Positions 21,674 to 24,930 of a stretch of 24,930 nt of DNA are shown here, piece after piece. The stretch lies in IMG/VR virus record IMGVR_UViG_3300047564_001711, positions 1 through 24,930 of that record. One strand, 5' to 3'. Below the pieces are notes generated by a model. The model did no database searches, was not told the origin of the DNA, and worked only from the letters and a program-made list of their open reading frames with translations. The number at the start of each line of letters is the position of its first letter. Within the stretch, counting starts at the first letter, position 1. A program made the position numbers and the translations under genes. This stretch comes from a virus.

Positions 21674-21919
21674 TCAGTCTATTTCTGCATCGGCTCTATA
21701 GCAAGCACATAAAGCCCGTCTATGTCTGGTAATTGTTGTATCGGCAATACTTACACCTCGGGTTTTTAGTTGGTCGCTTAGTGTTCTTGCTGGCCAAGCT
21801 TCCTGATTTTCAACTGCTTTTCGCAGTATTTCAACATCAGCACTTTTTAGTGTTGACAGGTAAAAATCCACCTTACAAACGTAGTTCTTACGAACGGGTG
21901 GGGTAAGTCCTTCTAGCAT
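21674..21919 (-). CDS. putative small DNA-binding (HTH-like) protein
   Basis: The protein has 81 residues with a strong ribosome site AGGAAGG before ATG 21919. It reads MLEGLTPPVRKN, then CKVDFYLSTLKSADVEILRK, WPARTLSDQLKTRGVSIADT and TITRHRRALCACYRAD. The middle resembles a helix-turn-helix (LSDQLKTRGVSIADTTITRH) with a recognition helix ending in RHRR, and a CxC pair follows. Short proteins of this layout occur near phage packaging and phosphoesterase genes. The HTH call is by eye and no family is established. Its start resembles that of the phosphoesterase encoded 4 bases downstream. Confidence 0.65.
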   Translation of the reverse strand: MLEGLTPPVRKNYVCKVDFYLSTLKSADVEILRKAVENQEAWPARTLSDQLKTRGVSIADTTITRHRRALCACYRADAEID

Positions 21920-21928
21920 TTTGCCTTC

Positions 21929-22138
21929 CTAGTCTGCTATAAATCGTTCAACAACTTCTATCAAATGTCTACTATTTGAGGCACCTAATTCGGCTCGTTC
22001 TCGTAGGTATTTAGCCAAATCCTTACGAATTGAATCTAAGTCAGCCGACCAGATCAAGTTATCGTCATCTAATAATTTGGCTGCTTCAATAAAGTCGCGT
22101 TTGACGAACTTATCTAATTTCACTTCTCTAATAACCAT
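21929..22138 (-). CDS. small charged helical protein of unknown function
   Basis: The protein has 69 residues and overlaps the end of the metallopeptidase gene by 19 bases. It is nearly all helix by composition (VKRDFIEAAKLLDDDNLIWS, then IRKDLAKYLRERAELGASNS and LIEVVERFIAD). No motif or family is recognised. Its place in the compact block of small genes suggests an early host-takeover or regulatory protein. Confidence 0.65.
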   Translation of the reverse strand: MVIREVKLDKFVKRDFIEAAKLLDDDNLIWSADLDSIRKDLAKYLRERAELGASNSRHLIEVVERFIAD

Positions 22139-22470
22139 AGTAACAATTTGGGATTATCCTTCATAATCATTAGCAGGGAGTTCTCCCATACTGAAATAAA
22201 GTGATGTTCCCAGTCCTCGTATTCTGTTTTATTTTTAGGGCGTTCATTTTCAAAGACAAATCTGGCTGCGTGCATAACCTCGTGCCAGACTGTAACCCGT
22301 TTCTTGGATTCGTGCATTGTTCTATCTATCACAATGATGTTTCTCGGATCTTGGGTATAGCCGTAATTACCTTCCGTCAAAATTGGGTCGAGTTTTGGGT
22401 CAAGTTCGATTATTTCAAAATCTTGCACGCCAATTCTGACCACTTTAGGACAGGTCGCTTTCTGGCTCAT
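22120..22470 (-). CDS. HExxH zincin, ImmA/IrrE-like phage metallopeptidase
   Basis: The protein has 116 residues. RVTVWHEVMHAARFVF (58-73) contains H63, E64 and H67 of the HExxH zinc site. YEDWEHHFISVWENSLLMIM (84-103) supplies acidic candidates for the third ligand (E85, E88), and DNPKLLLWLLEK closes the protein. IIVIDRTMHESKKRVTVWHE follows the IxVD...xxxTLxHE layout common to small phage relatives of ImmA/IrrE. Related proteins cleave repressors, but no repressor is visible in this window, and the phage relatives have no proven target that I can name. ATG 22470 has GAGG about 10 bases upstream; the gene overlaps both neighbours. Confidence 0.75.
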   Translation of the reverse strand: MSQKATCPKVVRIGVQDFEIIELDPKLDPILTEGNYGYTQDPRNIIVIDRTMHESKKRVTVWHEVMHAARFVFENERPKNKTEYEDWEHHFISVWENSLLMIMKDNPKLLLWLLEK

Positions 22471-22651
22471 TATCTAAAACCTCTAGGTATTCTTGCAATT
22501 CTTCAAGGTAGACGATAGCACCGTGTTCGTTATGTGTGTGTAATTCGTTTATTGCAGCCAAAATTCGGCGTTTTTCTACCTCTTTACCAGCCTGCAATCC
22601 ATTTTGAAAGCCTATGGTAACAATGTCATTTATTTGTTTTTGATCTAGCAT
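22445..22651 (-). CDS. small helical protein of unknown function (a)
   Basis: The protein has 68 residues and starts at ATG 22651 within a TAATG overlap. The segment FQNGLQAGKEVEKRRILAAI followed by NELHT resembles GQTAERRKVLSLL in the next gene upstream, with the same spacing from the N-terminus. The C-terminal part is acidic (YLEELQEYLEVLDNEPESD). It may be a diverged duplicate of its neighbour. No enzymatic motif is visible. Confidence 0.65.
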   Translation of the reverse strand: MLDQKQINDIVTIGFQNGLQAGKEVEKRRILAAINELHTHNEHGAIVYLEELQEYLEVLDNEPESDLS

Positions 22652-22863
22652 TATGACTCCTCTATTACTTTGATTGCTGTTTGATACCCCTGAATAAATT
22701 GAGGGGTAAAAATTGGGTCTTTACTCATTTCTTCCAAAACGCCAATTAGTAACGAAAGTACTTTTCTACGTTCTGCAGTTTGACCACTATGAAATGCCAC
22801 CACGCCCTGTCTGGCAATAATGTCTTGTAGTCCGTCCTTTTTCTCTATTGTTTGGTCACTCAT
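22651..22863 (-). CDS. small helical protein of unknown function (b)
   Basis: The protein has 70 residues and its ATG at 22863 overlaps the stop of the 26-residue membrane peptide as ATGA. It reads GLQDIIARQGVVAFHSGQTA, then ERRKVLSLLIGVLEEMSKDP and QGYQTAIKVIEES. The GQxxERRKVL core is shared in style with the gene downstream, so the two may be related. No family is recognised. Confidence 0.65.
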   Translation of the reverse strand: MSDQTIEKKDGLQDIIARQGVVAFHSGQTAERRKVLSLLIGVLEEMSKDPIFTPQFIQGYQTAIKVIEES

Positions 22864-22940
22864 TTTCTTCCCATTATCGTGATTACTATTGCTGTAAGTA
22901 GGATGTTTATTATTTGAAACATCAATAAATACTCAATCAT
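22860..22940 (-). CDS. 26-residue single-helix membrane peptide
   Basis: The short frame reads MIEYLLMFQI, INILLTAIVITI, MGRK. It has one hydrophobic segment of about 18 residues followed by a positive end, consistent with a membrane-anchored peptide. ATG 22940 lies inside the end of the redoxin gene and the TGA overlaps the next ATG (ATGA), so it exactly fills an otherwise empty gap in a coupled gene series. There is no separate ribosome site. Confidence 0.5.
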   Translation of the reverse strand: MIEYLLMFQIINILLTAIVITIMGRK

Positions 22941-23241
22941 CTTCGCCAATTTCTTCGGCTATTTGTATTATCGGTTGATCTGGCATATTTATGCCTTTTG
23001 GTCTTTCATTCTTCAAGTGAAAATCTAGGGCTTTGATTTTCTCTAATCTAAAACCAGACCAACGCTTTGTATCAGTTTCAATAATTGGAGCTTGACTAAA
23101 TCCCAATTCCAAGAACCGCTTGGTGGCTTTTGTAGACTTGTCTAATCGTTTGGTCTGATAGACAATGCCTCGCCTATCAAATTCGCGCTTGGTTTGTTGA
23201 CATTGAACACAGTTGGGCAGTTCCCAAACTGTGATTTTCAT
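22933..23241 (-). CDS. NrdH / glutaredoxin-like protein
   Basis: From ATG 23241 (TAATG overlap with the preceding stop; another ATG at 23250 is possible) the protein has 102 residues. KITVWELPNCVQCQQTKREF gives the first strand and a CxxC redox site (CVQC). VYQTKRLDKS is the second strand, FSQAPIIETD holds the cis-proline loop, and WSGFRLEKIKAL matches the WSGF motif typical of NrdH. The last 25 residues are an acidic extension beyond the usual NrdH length. NrdH reduces class Ib ribonucleotide reductase; no reductase is in the window, so the partner is host-encoded or elsewhere in the genome. Confidence 0.85.
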   Translation of the reverse strand: MKITVWELPNCVQCQQTKREFDRRGIVYQTKRLDKSTKATKRFLELGFSQAPIIETDTKRWSGFRLEKIKALDFHLKNERPKGINMPDQPIIQIAEEIGEDD

Positions 23242-23486
23242 TAGTGGCATACTGGTTCAACCTTTTCTGCCACATAACGAGCGTAGTCATAACCCATTCG
23301 TAGTTCTTCGCTTGAAAAGTTATACAAAGACTTATCGTGCAATTCCCTAAGTATCGCAGCCCTTCCAGCGTTGTATCCAAAGATATATCCGTCAGCGTAG
23401 GCTTGTACATCGTCAGGTGGGTTTAGGTGTCGCTTTAGTTTGTAATAAACCCTATCCAGCCAGGTGAGAAATTTCTTTTTAGCCAT
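23241..23486 (-). CDS. small protein of unknown function
   Basis: The protein has 81 residues with a basic start (MAKKKFLTWLDRVYYKLKRH) and a central DVQAYADGYIFGYNAGRAAI pattern, an aromatic/glycine helix seen in small actinophage proteins. The C-terminal part is MGYDYARYVAEKVEPVCH. It overlaps the gene upstream by 8 bases and the redoxin gene downstream by TAATG. No function can be assigned. Confidence 0.65.
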   Translation of the reverse strand: MAKKKFLTWLDRVYYKLKRHLNPPDDVQAYADGYIFGYNAGRAAILRELHDKSLYNFSSEELRMGYDYARYVAEKVEPVCH

Positions 23487-23694
23487 TTTGTCTTATCCAT
23501 TCCTTTAGTTCGTAAGTGATTATGTCTATTGTTTTCAGATCTGATTCATAACTAAATAGAGGTTTGATGTGGTCTTCTATGTATTTGACCGCTTCTTTTC
23601 TACCTAGACTTATCAGCCCTTCCTGCTTTTCTTTTATTGCATCAGTCATTAGATTGTCGTAACTGTATTTTTTTAGTTCTGGTTTTAGGGTCAT
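23479..23694 (-). CDS. small protein of unknown function
   Basis: The start ATG 23694 is chosen because it forms an ATGA overlap with the previous stop; a GTG at 23709 would lie inside that gene. The product has 71 residues (MTLKPELKKYSYDNLMTDAI, then GLISLGRKEAVKYIEDHIKP), mostly charged helices with a central segment SYESDLKTIDIITYELKEW. No motif is recognised. Confidence 0.62.
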   Translation of the reverse strand: MTLKPELKKYSYDNLMTDAIKEKQEGLISLGRKEAVKYIEDHIKPLFSYESDLKTIDIITYELKEWIRQNG

Positions 23695-23993
23695 ACTGCT
23701 TTTGCCCACAGAATCGTTTGCCTACCAAATTTTGTTTCACCAATTCCGGCCTTCTTGACTAGTCCTCGTTCAACCAATTCGGCTCTTCGTGATCTAAGTC
23801 CTGATTCTGATGCTGGTTTCCAGCGACCATGTTTTACCCCGTCTTCAAACCAAACACGAATTTGCTCATCACTCATTTGCACATTCCTAAGAATGTATAA
23901 AATCGCCTGTTGAGTTTCTGAAATGTTTTCTGCTTTTAGTGATCTAGCTGCTTTGTGTGATGTCTCTGGGTCTGTGTGTCTTGCGTTTGCCAT
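23691..23993 (-). CDS. winged-helix DNA-binding protein
   Basis: The protein has 100 residues. The start HTDPETSHKAARSLKAENIS, a first helix TQQAILYILRNVQMSDEQIR, and then SGLRSRRAELVERGLVKKAG followed by the hairpin TKFGRQTILW form a winged helix with the recognition helix at SRRAELVERGL. Small phage proteins of this pattern occur in early operons. It is the best candidate transcription regulator in the window. Targets are unknown; the candidate operator upstream of the operon would be a first place to look. Confidence 0.78.
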   Translation of the reverse strand: MANARHTDPETSHKAARSLKAENISETQQAILYILRNVQMSDEQIRVWFEDGVKHGRWKPASESGLRSRRAELVERGLVKKAGIGETKFGRQTILWAKAV

Positions 23994-23998
23994 TTTTA

Positions 23999-24406
23999 TT
24001 AGTCCACCTTCGGATAATAGCCGTCTTCTTCTAAAACTCTGGTATAACCTAACCAGTCGTAATCAAGGTATGTATTTACATACATAAATCGTGAATCTTC
24101 ATCAGCCAAATCTGGCAAGGTATTTAGTACTTTTTGTTTTCCAGCCAGTTTTACTATTTTGTAGATACACGCCCATAGAGCATCTAGTTTTACTAGTTCC
24201 TCTTTGGTCATTTTTGATTTTGGTTCGTTGTAATCCACCGCCTCTTTCCAGTTATCGTGGGCAAGTAAGGCAGCGATTCCGTGACCAACGTGTTTCCAGC
24301 TTTGTTCGTCTCTATCACCTAGATCCCAAATGTCACCAAGCCACCTTTTTAGTAGAGCTTTGTTGTTTGGGTCTAGTTTGTCTGTTGAATAAATGGTCTT
24401 TGGCAT
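23999..24406 (-). CDS. protein of unknown function
   Basis: The protein has 135 residues and starts at ATG 24406 with GGGAG upstream. The core WLGDIWDLGDRDEQSWKHVG followed by HGIAALLAHDNWKEAVDYN is helical and rich in W, D and H, and the C-terminal part has aromatic clusters (FMYVNTYLDYDWLGYTRVL). H, D and E residues are frequent, but no order matches a catalytic motif I know. It is among the larger proteins of the small-gene block. Confidence 0.7.
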   Translation of the reverse strand: MPKTIYSTDKLDPNNKALLKRWLGDIWDLGDRDEQSWKHVGHGIAALLAHDNWKEAVDYNEPKSKMTKEELVKLDALWACIYKIVKLAGKQKVLNTLPDLADEDSRFMYVNTYLDYDWLGYTRVLEEDGYYPKVD

Positions 24407-24408
24407 TT

Positions 24409-24513
24409 TTATGCTCCCAAAATCAATCTGGTTAGAAATTCAGGGATTGCGTGGAGTGCCACCAGTCCCAAAAACAACAGAACGGTAAACCCTACAAATT
24501 CAAGCGCCTTCAT
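24409..24513 (-). CDS. 34-residue single-pass membrane protein
   Basis: The frame reads MKALEFVGFTVLLFLGLVAL, then HAIPEFLTRLILGA. A hydrophobic helix occupies residues 6-21. ATG 24513 overlaps the preceding stop as TAATG, and the TAA is followed at once by the ATG of the next gene, whose ribosome site GGGAG lies in its last codons. It fills an otherwise empty gap. Function is unknown. Confidence 0.6.
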   Translation of the reverse strand: MKALEFVGFTVLLFLGLVALHAIPEFLTRLILGA

Positions 24514-24683
24514 TACTTCACCTCTGTAATGGATTTGACACCAATAAAGGGATTGAATTGGTTTATCATCTCTATTGCCTTGGTCTCTTCGTTTCGGACT
24601 GATTCCAAACTAGATCCCAGAACGATTAGGCTGTTCTCGGTTTTTCTAATTGCGTTGAAGTAAATAACCTCAAATTTCTTCAT
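24513..24683 (-). CDS. 56-residue protein of unknown function, first gene of the operon
   Basis: The product reads MKKFEVIYFNAIRKTENSLI, then VLGSSLESVRNEETKAIEMI and NQFNPFIGVKSITEVK. Alternating strands and a helix suggest a small alpha/beta protein. AGGAAGG lies 8 bases before ATG 24683. The plus-strand frame over the same bases has no ribosome site, so the minus reading is preferred. No family is recognised. Confidence 0.65.
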   Translation of the reverse strand: MKKFEVIYFNAIRKTENSLIVLGSSLESVRNEETKAIEMINQFNPFIGVKSITEVK

Positions 24684-24930
24684 TTTCCATACCTTCCTAG
24701 TATTTGACCCTCTTGGGTTAGTTCAACTATTACAGGTAATCGGTTATTAGTGGGGTCGTTTCTCCCGTTGTTATCTTTTCGTTACAATTCAGTTTTTTAT
24801 CGTTTTTGTGGTTTTTTCCGTTTTTTCCCGTTTTACTAATAAAATCGTTAGTTTTGGGTTTTTGCCCCTGTAACTAAAGGGGAGTACGGACGGGACTTGC
24901 TTGGATCACAGAACTGATGAATGAAAAAAC
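24684..24930. promoter_or_regulatory. gene-poor regulatory region with phased T tracts
   Basis: No convincing gene is seen in 247 bases. T tracts on the plus strand at 24793-24798, 24803-24807, 24812-24817, 24821-24826 and 24831-24834 recur about every 9 to 10 bases, suggesting curved DNA. A -10-like TGTAAT (minus, 24734-24729) would give a leader that keeps the ribosome site of the first gene; an alternative pair TTGAAC (24726-24721) and TACTAG (24702-24697) would not. ACCC-N4-GGGT (24707-24718) is a possible operator, and CCCCT/AGGGG (24865-24869/24878-24882) a short hairpin. A minus frame ending TAG at 24876-24874 could be the tail of a gene beyond the window. Confidence 0.4.

Noticed and set aside
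24451-24663. Plus-strand open frame of 70 codons
   Set aside because: The minus strand over the same bases has two coupled genes, one with a strong AGGAAGG ribosome site; the plus frame has none.
24874-24930. Minus frame entering from the window edge and ending in TAG
   Set aside because: Only 18 codons are visible and another frame is open for 25 codons, so no partial gene can be supported.
1-24930. tRNA genes, CRISPR arrays, insertion sequences, integrase or attachment sites
   Set aside because: No cloverleaf, regular spacer array, transposase or recombinase motif, or long terminal repeats were seen by eye. A tRNA scan would be decisive and was not run.

Overview
The window is part of a tailed-phage (Caudoviricetes) genome with an HK97-type head and a long non-contractile tail, so siphovirus-like. 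Every supported gene lies on the minus strand, so the biological reading direction runs from 24930 down to 1. The evidence is a complete head and tail morphogenesis order: small and large terminase, portal, capsid protease, major capsid protein, head-tail connector, tail terminator, tail tube, tail chaperones with a -1 frameshift, tape measure and minor tail proteins. Base composition is moderate to low GC. The P27-family small terminase, the neck gene order and the small actinophage-type proteins point to an actinobacterial host of modest GC, for example a freshwater lineage. That host is inference only. No integrase, lysis gene, polymerase, tRNA or CRISPR is visible, so this is only part of a genome.

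Region 24930-20010 (early or accessory end). A 247-base gene-poor stretch with phased A/T tracts is followed by a tightly overlapping series of small genes: two short proteins absent from a 60-codon ORF scan, a winged-helix protein, a NrdH-like redoxin, a 26-residue membrane peptide, a pair of similar small helical proteins, an HExxH metallopeptidase-like protein, a putative small DNA-binding protein, a calcineurin-like phosphoesterase and an HNH nuclease. A hairpin terminator closes this block at about 20140.

Region 20009-11330 (packaging and head). A double ParB-domain protein, a TET-associated-type glycosyltransferase, the small and large terminase subunits, a two-helix membrane miniprotein, the portal, an unknown beta-rich protein, a four-part fusion protease carrying a Tudor-like domain, three small genes and the major capsid protein. 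Several hairpins and candidate promoters surround the small genes next to the capsid gene.

Region 10096-6735 is a four-gene sugar cassette between capsid and connector: a GT4-like glycosyltransferase, a GT2-like glycosyltransferase, an NAD-dependent sugar epimerase/dehydratase and a sugar O-methyltransferase. It lies just past a strong terminator. Its gene junctions and start codons differ from those of the structural genes, which suggests separate acquisition and a role in glycosylating the virion or the host surface.

Region 6730-1 (neck and tail). Connector, tail terminator, tail tube, chaperones G and G-T, a basic pre-tape-measure protein, a tape measure with four exact-length 44-residue repeats, a minor tail protein with the same motif at both ends, a probable tail-tip or fibre protein, and the first 11 codons of a further gene.
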